Shown: one piece after another, positions 1 through 11,300 of the stretch
How positions within the stretch are numbered: the stretch's first letter is position 1
Layout of the letters: every line of letters starts with the position of its first letter
Origin: Motacilla alba alba
Lineage: Eukaryota > Chordata > Aves > Passeriformes > Motacillidae
Direction of reading: 5' to 3'
Length of the DNA stretch: 64,000 bases
Assembly (NCBI RefSeq): GCF_015832195.1
Contig: NC_052017.1
Span: 106,180,929 to 106,244,928 of the forward strand
Position numbers and translations under genes: made by a program
The notes under the pieces: generated by a model
Seen by the model: the letters and a program-made list of their open reading frames with translations, nothing else
The model's database searches: none
What the model was told of the DNA's origin: nothing

Positions 1-2431
1 TTGGAGAAGGTCAGTGAGGGAAGGGAGGTGAGTCAACATGAGATCCATGGGTAATCAAAAGCCAAAATGAATGAACAAAACAATCCCAAAACTTCAACCC
101 AAAACCTCAAACTTATGTCAAATAAAGTAAGTAAGCAAAAAAAAAAAAAGAAAAAAGAAAAAAAAAGTCAACATAAAATGCAGGACTAGACAAGAAGATA
201 GCTCTCTAAGAGAACTGCAAAGACCTAAAATATTTCTAATTACTTTGATCTTTCTTACCCTCTCTTTGGCTTGAGATAGAGCCTTTGTAGATTTTAATCT
301 TTTGTCTGCAAGGCATTTCTTTTGTTATTGAGGTAGTATGATGTTTCTAAGGTAGCATTGTTGCAGGGCCATGTGGAGAGGATGCCATGTGGACCCTGTA
401 GGGGCATAGCCCCAGTGACCAAGGAGCCCTTCTGACTCCCATACATAACAATCCTTCACTTCCACTGACTCTCCAAGCAAAACAGAGGCTTTGCTGTGAC
501 ACTGCCTCTGAACCTTCAATAGATATTTTTCCATCATTAATATTTTAAGAGGTCCTGCAAGGCCCTGAATGTGCAGCCTAAGAAGAGGCCAGCATCCCCT
601 TTCCTCCCCTATCAGACCCTGGAAGGAAGGTACCTGTTACACCTGCTTCAAAACCTGTTTGTTAAATACCACCATAGAGAAGGAGACAGGGTTAGATCAC
701 TTCTTATTTAATGCTCAGTCTTCTGCTGGCAGCACCAATGGCACTGCTGAGTGACAGCTACAGTGTGTCATTTAAATACTTGCATGGGGATTTGAGCGAG
801 GTCAGGTGATCAGGTAATATTAACAACTTTCGGTCACTATCTAATCAGGGCTGGATCCAGACCTGTGACTGACAGATTTTTAATTGCTAGTCTCCTAAGT
901 CATACAGTTCTCTCTCACTGGGAGGTGTTACCTTCAGCTCTTACTATGATGGATAAGGGCAAATTCTACACTGTTAAAAAAAATCTTTACATGTAGATAT
1001 CTAAAGTGTTGCTTTGTCTCTTTGACTTACGAGGACTCTTTTTTTGCAGTAAAAATGAAAAAGATAAAAATATTTAAATAATATACTTTCCAAAAAGAAA
1101 GAAAAATAGAAGTGTATCTATGTGTGTGTACATCTTTATTTGAAATCGTTCTGTTCTCCCTTGATTTACTACAAAAATAAAGAACATAAGAATGCAGGAG
1201 AAGTCTATCATGCCTCACCTCTTTTGCTTTCGAGTTTCTATTTGCTCCTTTATTTTCCATACTTTAAAATCTCATTTAACATTCTCTTGAGAAGGAGAGC
1301 ACAAGATTACAATCTAACGATTGTAATGAGAATGGGTTACGTTTGTGCCATTTCCCATTTTCATTACAATCTTTGTGGCAAGAGTAATGTAACAGAATTT
1401 TTAATGTCTTATATATTGCATGAACTTTTTTTTTTTTCAGCAAGCTCCTGCTACATTTCAATGGATGATGCTGTTGCAGAACATTGCAACTTTGATCTTT
1501 TTATAGCTTGCATTATGATCACATTGGCAATTTAACCCACTTCCCCAAAGTGGAAAATATTTTGATATACAGCTACAAAAGGTAGTCATCTACACATACT
1601 GTACATACCTAGAAAATTGTTTTCCCCAAAATCCCAGCTGTGGCTGAGTACAAGATACTGACATCACCAAAGATGTGTGCTACTCTGAGTGGTACTACGG
1701 GAATTGTAGATTGCAGAATCTGAGCAAAAGAATAGAGCAGTTTGTTTCCTGAAAGGTACAAACAGCTCTTGGAGAGAAGCGTGTTTCGTGTGCTAGGCAT
1801 GGCACTGATTTTCCAGCGTGTATAAACCTTTCTAGAAAGCTACTTATAGTGATCAACAGCTAAGGAAAAGATAGGTGATGGACCAGGACAAATTTTCTAT
1901 TAGAAAGGGATCAGAATGAGTTTGGCAAGAGAGCCAGTGGTTTAAGCCATGCTACAGAAGCAGTAGGCACCACCGAGCAGTTTGCCTGGGTTTATTAATG
2001 CAAATGGTTAACGTGAGTGTTTCTTAACACAGGAGCTAACTAGGGGAAAAGAGAAGTGTGCTGGAATGGCTAGCTCAAGGGCAATATCCCTGAGAAGATC
2101 TGTACAGACCTTGCATGACCAGAAAGGCTTCAAAAGGAAAGGCATCTACAGCTAACAGGGAGATCTTCCTCAAATTCCTTGTCTACCCTTATGGGGCAAG
2201 AAGAGAATGATGGCCTTGTTTAAAAGCTGAGCTATCCTCAGGCTTTTACGTCATGGAGGGTTGCAGAGTCACAACAGCCTCAGACTGAGTGGGTGGTGAA
2301 GACCATGCTCCAGGTGCACCAAAGAGAGCAAGCACAGGGGTATGGATTAGCACTGATTTGACTGGGTATGGGTGGCTCTACCCTTCAGTGACTGGAAACA
2401 CTTCCCTTTTAGGAAATGCAGCCTGGTGGGG
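1..2431. other. Non-genic single-copy stretch
   Basis: I see no gene, RNA or recognisable transposon here. There is an A-rich run at about 138-168, a short TG run near 1122, and a poly-T plus CAG acceptor-like site near 1426-1440 that is followed by open frame but has no good splice donor. Open frames are short and overlap on both strands, as expected by chance in AT-rich DNA. The segment just before the A-rich tract at 2432 (about 2100-2431) is somewhat less AT-rich and could be the body of a retroposed transcript, but I recognise no family. Confidence 0.5.
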
Positions 2432-2509
2432 AAAAAAAAAAAACAACAACAAAACAACAACAACAACAAAAAAAAAAAAAAAAAAAAAAAAAAAAACAAA
2501 AAAAAAAAA
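2432..2509 (+). repeat. A-rich tract with CAA repeats
   Basis: This 78-base stretch is almost pure A, with interspersed CAA units in the first half and a long homopolymer in the second half. It could be a simple repeat grown from the poly(A) tail of a retroposed RNA on the plus strand. I could not find flanking target-site duplications or a recognisable source gene upstream. CR1 elements do not carry poly(A) tails, so it is not a CR1 end. The lysine-rich open frames across it are artefacts of the homopolymer. Confidence 0.85.
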
Positions 2510-3040
2510 CAGAGAAAACTTAGGGAGATGAATAGGCTTCAATTTGAGCATAAAGTGAACCTCTGGCCAGTACTATAAATTCTATTGATGTATACATCTT
2601 GTCGATGAATACAGACAAATTACACTGAACTTTAAAAAAAATAAAATTTTGAGAGTAGCACCTCCTTGCAATATAAGAAGAGAAGACAATGTCAGCATAT
2701 CTTTGAGACAGCCTGCATCTGGCAGATTCGTGTTCCTGCTTAAGAAGCTTTATTTCCTTGATGCATAGGGTAGAATCTGGCATCCTTTGGATCAATGCCT
2801 ATGGAGATATTCACAGCATGCCAAGGCAATGGGTGAAGGAGAATGACATCCTCATTATGATAACATTCAACAGACAACTTCCAGATTTTGAAATTTCTGG
2901 ACAAAGCCATCCATGAAAAGATTCACAAGGTTATATTTCACATTTAACCCACGGGAGTTGAGTTTTAACCCTGTGTCTTGTCTGTTCAACTTCTGTTGCA
3001 CTTGATATAAGCTGGGCACATCTACACTGAGGCTAGAATT

Positions 3041-3560
3041 CTTTTCCCTTTGAGTCTAAATTTAACACTGCAGACCCTCAGGATAAAACCAGTTGAGCCC
3101 TTTGGAGGGAAAACGTTCATCCTCTTTATCAGAGTGGCTTTCCCGGTGGCTTTCACTTCAGCGAGAAGAGTGTCTGGGATAATTGCTCTTTCCACAGAGG
3201 ATCAATACTGTGTAATTAATCAAGATGAAATCATTCTTTGCACTTCTCCAGGTTTCATCCTTGAGACATATTCTCAGATTCACTGGCTCCTGGAGATAGC
3301 AACGCTCTCCTACTGCACTACTCCAAGACACCCTAGGGGCAAAAACATCACAATCCAGCTGTCCAGAGTCTAGCCTGACATATCTTAATAGATGAAAAGA
3401 GACAAGAAGGCCCAGATGCCTCTTTATTAGGACCGTCCTCTCTGCAGAGACAACAAGCCCTCAAAATCTACCACAGTCAGCATAACGTTGGCATCAAGGG
3501 GCACTTATTCTCTCCCAGGAAACATGCCACCAAACTTGCAGTGATTGCAAAGCAGAAGCA
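3041..3560 (+). mobile_element. Degraded DIRS-type tyrosine recombinase retroelement fragment
   Basis: The plus frame opening at 3050 (TTG, no ATG) stays open to 3373. It carries the order of motifs I associate with the integrase (tyrosine recombinase) of DIRS-like retrotransposons: an LSLNLTLQTL stretch before the core, then FPVAFTSARRVSGIIALS (the family shows similar ...TSAKRV.EL.ALS), then QDEIILCTSPGFI, then TPRHPRG. The second Arg of SARR, codon 3167-3169, would be the first catalytic Arg. After about 3365 the similarity continues in the next frame with stops (pieces such as YLNR, RRPRCLFIRT and RWHQGALIL), matching the family's YLERT..FR...LF and RWI..I.LA blocks. The downstream HxxR box and catalytic Tyr are not convincing. 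With a frameshift and stops, it is a non-functional fossil. Family assignment is by motif memory, not by search. No reverse transcriptase or RNase H part is visible nearby. Confidence 0.6.
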
Positions 3561-3599
3561 TGCACTTTAGAAATACATCTAGCAGAGCCCGGGGTCACA

Positions 3600-3800
3600 G
3601 TGAGAATAATTCAGCTAACATTTCTACAACTTACAGAGTTTGCTTAGCTGTGATTGATCACATGAATCACACATTCCTGTTTAATTTCTGTTACGGGGCG
3701 ATATTTTAAATCTGCTGCCTTGTATGAAACAATACAGGAAGTAATTTTAAAAGTACGTTTTCTATGAAGAATAAAAATATGAACATTTATTATTAAAGTA
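3600..3800. promoter_or_regulatory. Candidate conserved noncoding block with PBX/MEIS-like inverted repeat
   Basis: This AT-rich, non-repetitive block has several homeodomain-like motifs. At about 3650-3672 a TGTGATT...AATCACA inverted repeat (7-bp perfect arms) encloses TGATTGATCACATGAATCA, which resembles tandem PBX/TALE sites. Runs such as AAAGTAATTTTC and TTATTATTAAAG follow. No open frame of note crosses it. Its function as an enhancer is inference only; conservation cannot be judged from one genome. Confidence 0.2.
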
Positions 3801-4630
3801 ATTTTCATCTCTGCCAGATCACTTTTTTTTTTTTTCCGAATTTCAAAATGCCAGAGGGGAAAAAGAAATGAAAAGACTATTGAATCGGTTCTAATGGACT
3901 TAAGACAAAATGAAACATTTCAAGCAGTTCATTTGACCCGGAAACATTCTCCTTTCAGTATAAATACTTTTATGTTTCATCCTAACTTGGGCTAAAAAGG
4001 CTGGAATTTCCCACAAATTCCAATCATCTCCACTTATGCTCAAGATTCCTCCTGCCTATCGGGCTCTTTATTTCTCTCTATTAAGCACAATCAAGACAAA
4101 ATGACTCCTAAAAAGATTGCTGGCCACTCTGGTATCACTAAAATTAAGTAGCTGGTGAAGACAATTATAAATAATATATACAATTGTGTTTATTACAGAA
4201 AGATATTAAAAGAATGACTGGAATTTTCCACTGGTTTAGATAAGCAATGAAGACATTTTAGTAGACCTGAGCTGAGAAACAGCACTGGCTCAAGTGATTG
4301 TGCGTTGATTCAGTTTACATTAAATGGAAGAACAAATAAAAGTAAGGCTGGAACTAATGTTCTCCATTTCAAAAGGGCATGGACTAAGTGCTCTGAGCGC
4401 CCCAGCCACCGAAGTCAACACACTGTGTGTCTCTGCAACGGGATGGGAAAGAGGCTGGAGGATTCTTTGAATCACTGGTGCTTACAAGATCTCGAAGCTG
4501 TATTCCAAGCAGGAGGAAAAAAACTCAGTCATCTATGGACCTGAAGGATACAGAACCACTTAAAGAGCCTTTAGTTCAAACTTCAGTAAGAGTAATGACA
4601 CTGAGCAGAAGTGCAAAGGGAAGATGTATA
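3801..4630. other. Non-genic single-copy stretch
   Basis: I see no recognisable gene or repeat. A poly-T run lies at about 3822-3836. Two overlapping short plus-strand frames at 4305-4678 have no recognisable domains and look like chance. Confidence 0.45.
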
Positions 4631-4748
4631 ATGGGAATGAGACTCAATTACATTGGAAACAGCAGCAAAATAATCTAAAAGCTTAATTGTATGGGAATGA
4701 GATTTTACTAACTGGAAACAACAGAAAAAAATCTAAGAGCATAATTGT
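4631..4748 (+). repeat. 60-bp imperfect tandem duplication
   Basis: Two adjacent copies both begin ATGGGAATGAGA, at 4631 and at 4691, and both end near CTAA(A/G)AGC.TAATTGT. They differ by scattered substitutions and small indels, so the duplication is old. It lies about 200 bp upstream of traceable CR1 sequence and may have arisen inside a degraded part of that element. Confidence 0.75.
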
Positions 4749-4949
4749 CTCCAGTTGTGAGGACCTGGATAATTCCATTCTGAATTCAGACAGAACTGGC
4801 ACGTGAAACTACAGGAACTTGCAGATATTCATGATGAGCTATCTACTCATGGGATTAGAAAATAGTAAAGGCAGTATCTTCAGTGAGAGAAGAAAAGAGA
4901 TCTCACAATTAAAAGTTAGTCTGATCTCAAATGTCTCAAGGCTTAGGAA

Positions 4950-5300
4950 CAAATTTTGAAAGAAAGAAGTAATTTAAGTCATTGAGATAAACTGGGAATG
5001 GACTAAAATATTACCAGAGGGTTTGAGTTTGCTAATGATAGGTTGTTTTAGACTAACTTGATAGGATTTTTAAGACATAAAAGATTTTTTTAGACAAAGG
5101 AAACATGGTAGATATAATTTATCTGAGCTTCAGCAAAGCATTTAATAAGGTGTCAGACGGGAAATATTTTTTTTAGCAAGAGAAAATAGGGATGCACGAA
5201 GGAAGTGTTAAGTGGGAGCCTGCTGAAATGAAGACGATCACTTGCAGTACTGCAAAAAGAACTGAAGGAGAGACATGAATGAACTTTCTCTACATTAAGA
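4950..5300 (+). mobile_element. Old CR1 LINE fragment (reverse transcriptase region)
   Basis: The stretch TAGACAAAGGAAACATGGT followed by a segment decoding to roughly IYLSFSKAFNKVSD (about 5094-5158) matches the CR1 reverse transcriptase region (consensus-like DLIYLDFSKAFDTV). Flanking DNA from about 4950 and down to about 5290 also fits the nucleotide pattern of old CR1 copies. The frame is broken by indels, so it is inactive. The C-terminal domain and 3' tail are not seen in the following kilobase. Divergence suggests an older insertion than the copies at 18.6, 58.6 and 62.5 kb. Confidence 0.7.
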
Positions 5301-8300
5301 TTTGAGATGTTTCTACTTTCTCTCTTTCTTAGTAACTTGCATATAAATAGATAGAGTCATTACTTCTGGGACGCTGATTGGGATACTAATTGTCCACAGC
5401 TAAAATAAAGTGTTAATACAGAAGAGGATGAGGGCAGTAGACAGAAAAACATGTATTATAGGAATAGAATAAAATAAAAGCTCATTCTTTGAGGGACTGT
5501 TACCACAGCTACTGTAAAAAGAGCTCTCATCCATAGAAAATGACTGAGATGAGTTAAGCTGGGACAAGAGCTAAAGAGAGCATGAATGACTCTAAGCCAC
5601 CAATGGAAGCCACTCTTGCAAAGGCAGAATCCAGCCCATGCCAGGCAAGATAGTCCCAGCAGTAACAGGGAAATCTTAAGATAATTATGTGAAACAGTAC
5701 TGCAACAAGATCTGAAATACTGTCTACTCCTTTGGCTGCCCACATTCAGAAACCAGAACTTCAAACTGAAATTTATTTAGATGAAAGTGCTAAGAAGCTT
5801 GGGAAACAGGCTGTTAGCTGTACTAAAGAAGCTGGAGCTTGGCATATTCAGCAAGCAAAATGAAATCTTGAAGGCACAGAGAACTGCCCTATCCTGGATA
5901 AACAGTTTGTAAATACCTGCTGGAGGAGAAAAAATAAGCCATCCATTGGGCAAGAACTGGATAGAGATCAGCCTCCCATAAATTTAGAAAATTTAGATTT
6001 TTTTTTTTTAATGGGGAAAAAAGGCTTTCTAACAGAGTAGCAACATTTCAAAGAACAGGATCAACACATCAAGCTAATGGCTCGTTTCAACAACAGAGGT
6101 TGGTCTCCATATGACAGGATTTATATGACATGGTACCTGAACAGTAGGGTGTTTTCTAACCCTCTGCCAGACCAATATTCCCATTCTGAACTATGTTTTT
6201 AATCAGAAGTATTTTGCTCTCCTCAAGAAAAATATTCCAGTTCTGCATATACACAGTCATACAACCTATAATGTGACTGAGATTGAGAAACAAGCAGCAG
6301 GATTCCACCCAGGCAGTGTGGGACAAGGTCACTGTGAATGGATGAGAAGAGATTTCAGAGATGACAGTTGGAGGGGACATTGGCTGAAGTGGTGTTTTCC
6401 ATTATTATCTTCTCTGCTCATGTGTCCTTAGCACTACAGGAACTAAAATGTAAGTTATGGATGGCCCTGTGAAAGGCTGCTGAAAAAAAGAATCCCAACC
6501 CTTTACTAATGACATTACTTTCCCTTGAAAGCATAAATACATTGTTCTTTCAGGTGCTACAGATTAAATAGCCTGAAATGTAGGCAGAAATTACATTTGA
6601 TGTTGTGAAAATTGGAAGCATTGATAAAATATGTTTGTTAGAAGACAGGAGGTGAAAATAGGTGTAACAGAGAATTGACAAAACAGCTTAGAAACAATCT
6701 TGCTATTAGCAGGGAGGAAAGAAGTGGTAATAAAATTGGGAAACCAATTGGTTAGGAAAAGGGCACAAAAATGCTATAGGAGAAGGAAAGGATAAACAGG
6801 GAGAAAAAAGCAGTAAATGAGATACTGTAGTATTACAGCAACATCCAAGGTAACTCTTCTACGAAACACCTAGTCAAATCCCATGGGTTCTCATGTGGAA
6901 ACTGATGAGTACCTGTCAGACAAGAATGGAGTCAGTGGAGGCTTCCCAGTAACTCAGTTGTGCTTCTTCTTGCTGCTGGTGGTTTCATCTGACATGTCAG
7001 GATGGCAGCAGAACTACAGGTGCAAATACACTGATGATGCTGATGCTACACAGGGCAATTGACTTCAGCAGAGAGGCAGGACAGGTACCTGGAGAGGAAG
7101 AGGGAGACAAACTGAGAGAGATGTTAAAATTCTGAAGCAAGACGCCCTAAAGGTTATGCAGGAGCACCTCTGGTGAACACACCGGAACTCAGGGAGCTGG
7201 AGCATTGCCATGAGAACAAGGGAGAAAAAGGATTTTGGAAGCTCCACAGAGGGTGAAGTAAACAAGCAGTCAGCTATGACAGAGAGCCGAAGCAATGAAA
7301 AGGCATAATAATATATAATGCTGTTTCAAAACAACAGATGGGAATAGGGAATTGATAGTGAAGCGATTAATACTAGCAATGAAAGAACTAAACACCTTTA
7401 AAATGCACAGTTTTTAATAAGAGCCAAGCCAAAGACTCACAGCAATTCATAAATTAACAAAGAATAATATATACAGTGGGAAGAAGGGAGAAAGAGCAAA
7501 ATGAACCTGAAGGTATGCCAAGCGCCTGCTGATGGAAAGGAGGATGACTTTGAGGGGTAAGACTGAACCTCAGGGTAAGACCTGTAAGTACAGTATGAGA
7601 GTGGTGCCTCCCAACCTGGTCAGCAGCTGGGAAGCCCCTGTAACACCATTGGAAAGGGAGAACAACCTTCACTGCTGCCCCAGATGCACCGAGCCGCCCC
7701 CAGCAACTGTGGCTCCCTAGACCTGCCGGAAAGCCTCAGCTACCAGGCTGGTGTTAATGTGGGAACTGTTCTGTGCTAGAGCATTGCCAGTGCATTCCTC
7801 TAAGCCCTCTCTCACCTGGGACTTGGTAGGGATGCTCAGGTTCCACTTGCAACCCCAGAAAACTGGTATCCCACCCTTGCCCCAGCACACCAGCATGAAC
7901 CAGGGACAGGGCCAAGTTTTGGCTTCTGCTTTGGTCCTTTAAAATGGAGTTTCTTATAGAGGCTATGGAGCTCTTCAAGGTTTTCACTCCGTAATTTCCT
8001 AGCAGTCATTTTTCCTCATCTGCAAGTTTTAGACTAAATTTACACTTGCATTTCAGTAGCTAGTGTTGACATTATAAACAGCACAAACAAACTCACTGAG
8101 TTCCATACACAAATTAACATTAAGGAGTGTGCACTTTATGTAACTCAATGCTTCTAACAAAATCTGTATAACTATGAAGGAGCTGATTGAAGGGAAGCCA
8201 CTACAAAGGCAAGAAAGAGAGAGGGCTGGAGTTGTACATTTCTCCTGGTGAAGCTGTGGGTGTATCACCAGCATCACTCATTTTGGAAAACCTGGCTACA

Positions 8301-11300
8301 GAAAATCCCGAGCACAGTTGCCAGCCAATGTCCAGAAAAGAAACAAGGACAAAGATGCAGAAGATTACAAGTGATAGATATTGACAGAGTCTTATTAGAA
8401 AGCCTAAGGATAAAGGGTATTCATCACAAGCAAATTAAGGATTTGAAGATACAATTTCTCAGCAGATCTACAGCAACTGCCCTTTTATTTCCTAGGCATT
8501 CCTAAGTGCGAAAAAAAAAAAAAAGATTGATGTAAACCACCATTGCCAGTTAGTGCAACTTCTAACTGGTTGAACTGTGCCTGGACTGGGACACTTGGTG
8601 ACCAGGATGCTAAACCGAGGTGTTTCCAAGGAGTCTGGGGGAAAAGTTGAGACAGATTTGTTCTGGTTTTCCTTTTTGATTGTTGCTTCCAGTTAGATAG
8701 CTAATTCTTCATCAGGTTGCCAAGATTTTCAATATGACAAGAGTCATTTTGTGTGGTTTTGCTTGTTGGATATGATTTTAAATTGCTGTTATGGAACCAT
8801 TTGAGAAAACAATAGGGAGAAATTAAAAATATGTATTTAAAACAGAATTAAAAATGAAAGGAACAGATGTGTACCATGCATGACACAGGAACTTTCAAAT
8901 GCAAAGGAAATGCATATATTACAATGAAAGACTAAGTAATACGTATACATCAGAATTTTCCATTCCTTTTTTCTTTATACACGTGTTTTAGATATACATA
9001 AATTGTTTTTCCTTTTGTTTTATCCCTTTTTTAAAATCAGAATATTCAAACATTCTCTTTAAGAACCAGAAGAGGATGAAAGATTGCATTTGGCAGGTCT
9101 CTTTTGTGGTATAATTTGTTTCTTTGTGGAAATGCAGCAAAGGGTGACTTTTATTATGTGTTAGGTAAGAATCTGCATAGAGCAACTTCCAGCTGTTGAC
9201 CATGCGATTAGGCTGTTAAAGTGCAAAAATCGCTGTTTACAAATACCCATAATTACTATAATTTTCATGCAAAATCTACACTCACCTAAAACCAGACCAC
9301 ATGCCAGTTCTTTCCTGGCCAAAATGGCTATTTCTTTCTGTCTTGAAGTCTCAGTCACATATTGAAAAAAAAAATCTGCAGAATAGAATATATTTTGACT
9401 GCAGAAATAGATTTTGCATGAATAGACTCCTGAGGCATCCAACAGTTTCAATAATGTTTTCTATTCCAGGGGAGCAAAAAATATTTTTCCTTGATAGCAT
9501 TTATTTTATATTCACTGCACTGGAATTACTTTCTCAAAATTCTGCCAGCAAAGACTTATCGTATGTGGGTGCCATTGCTGTAACATAAAGATAAGGATGG
9601 AGGCTTATTCCACTCATAAGCTCATGAGTCTGTAAATTGGAACTATCCTTCATAGTACAATGCATTTTACCAGTCCAAATATTTTTCTTAAAGACAAGAC
9701 AGGAGTTTTTTCTTGGAAGTATTTTCCTTCGGTGACTTAAGGAAGCATATTCATGGACTACTTATGAGAGGAAATACACAAACAATGGGACACCACTGCT
9801 TTCTCTGGATGGGGGAAGAGTCTGCATTATTCCAGCAGCTTCAGAATCAGTCATTTGAGCAGCTGCCCTAAACAGGAAAAATGTTGTCTGGGGAGCAGCA
9901 GATAAGGTAAGATAGACCAAGGACCTCAGAGGACAGAGCTGCATCCTAATTTGATGATCCAGGTGCAAATAAATGGCTCCACTTATTTCAAAGATGGGAC
10001 AGGTGACATATCTGGATCTGAATTTGGATTAAATCATCAGAAATGTTCAGGCCTGTGATTTTGTTGCTGGCCAAATGACTACGATTATTACAACCAAACG
10101 TGACAATACAATGACATTTTACCTAGGGGCAGAAATGCAGGGGAGATTAAAATGAGAACTGACTCAAGCCTTCACCAGGAAATTGAATCTAACCCTTTTT
10201 GAAGTTAAACATTTTGATATAAAATTTTTCATTGTATGGCTGACCTGCATAAAACGACTGAATTCCCTGTGCACTGTGAATGCTTTGTGTGCTGCAGTTA
10301 AACAGTTCTAGAGATGGGAACCAGATTAACTTTGAAATTTCCATCCTACTCTCACAAACAGCAGTTCGACTCCTCTTACGGCAGCAGAACTTTGCTGTCA
10401 GCCTGCAATATTTTGATCATGGTCCTGCCTAGATCTACCAGGAGAAGAAATAATGATATGGTCATGAGAGCCCTAGCAGTTGGCCAATGCTGGATGTCTC
10501 TCCAATGCCATTAGTGATGAGGCTCAAACAATAGCAACTGTGCCGGGGAATCGAAGGGAAGAAAAGGCTGGTGATGTCAAGACCCGTCTGGTTCTCTTCA
10601 AGCCATTGTGCTGTGTGTTGCAATATTAAACGTCTCTTACATTAAGAGCTAAATTACAGTCTCCTCAGAACTCTTTGACCAGCTAGGGACAGTACATTGT
10701 TCCAGAGATTTCTGGCCAAAAGGGAACTATAAATTGTCCAGTCTGATTTCTCTCCCATTTAATCATTAAGAAGCTGCCATGTTCCATCCATGCACTCTTG
10801 CATTGGCCCAAAGATGTTAGATAGACAAAAAATATTTCAACTTTTCAAAGACTTGCTGCCAGCAGAGCATGAAGCCTGTACAGCTGCTGGGGCAGCTGTG
10901 CCCGGCCCATTTCTGCTGGAGGGAAATGTCCGGCTGATGAGTCTCATCAATCCATGGTTGAGCTCTCTTAAAACTGAACTGGAGGTACATCCAAGCCTCT
11001 TCCATTTCCTGTGGGTTCTCGCACCAGCTCCCCTGGTGTGTCCTTTCATTTACAGCATGGCAGGCTGTGTTCTGAGGCAGAGGACAGGTGCTCCCTGACC
11101 ACCCTGTAACATTCTCTATGGAAAGCTCAGCCCTCTTTTGGTCCTACAACAATCAGCTGTTGGACTCCAGGAGCACAAACTGGTGCAGCAGTATTTGCCT
11201 TCCCAAAGAAGTTGCTCTGCTGCTCCTACAGGCCTTGATATAGAATTAAGTCCGTTGTAGGTCTGGACCACCAAACCGCCAGCTCTGCCCCAATGAGCTT

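Noticed and set aside
1122..1535. 137-codon plus frame with an internal poly-T and CAG acceptor-like site
   Set aside because: The composition (Phe/Tyr/Ser rich) is that of translated AT-rich DNA and no donor follows the acceptor-like site.
2289..2578. Lysine-rich small frames
   Set aside because: Produced by the A-rich tract at 2432-2509.
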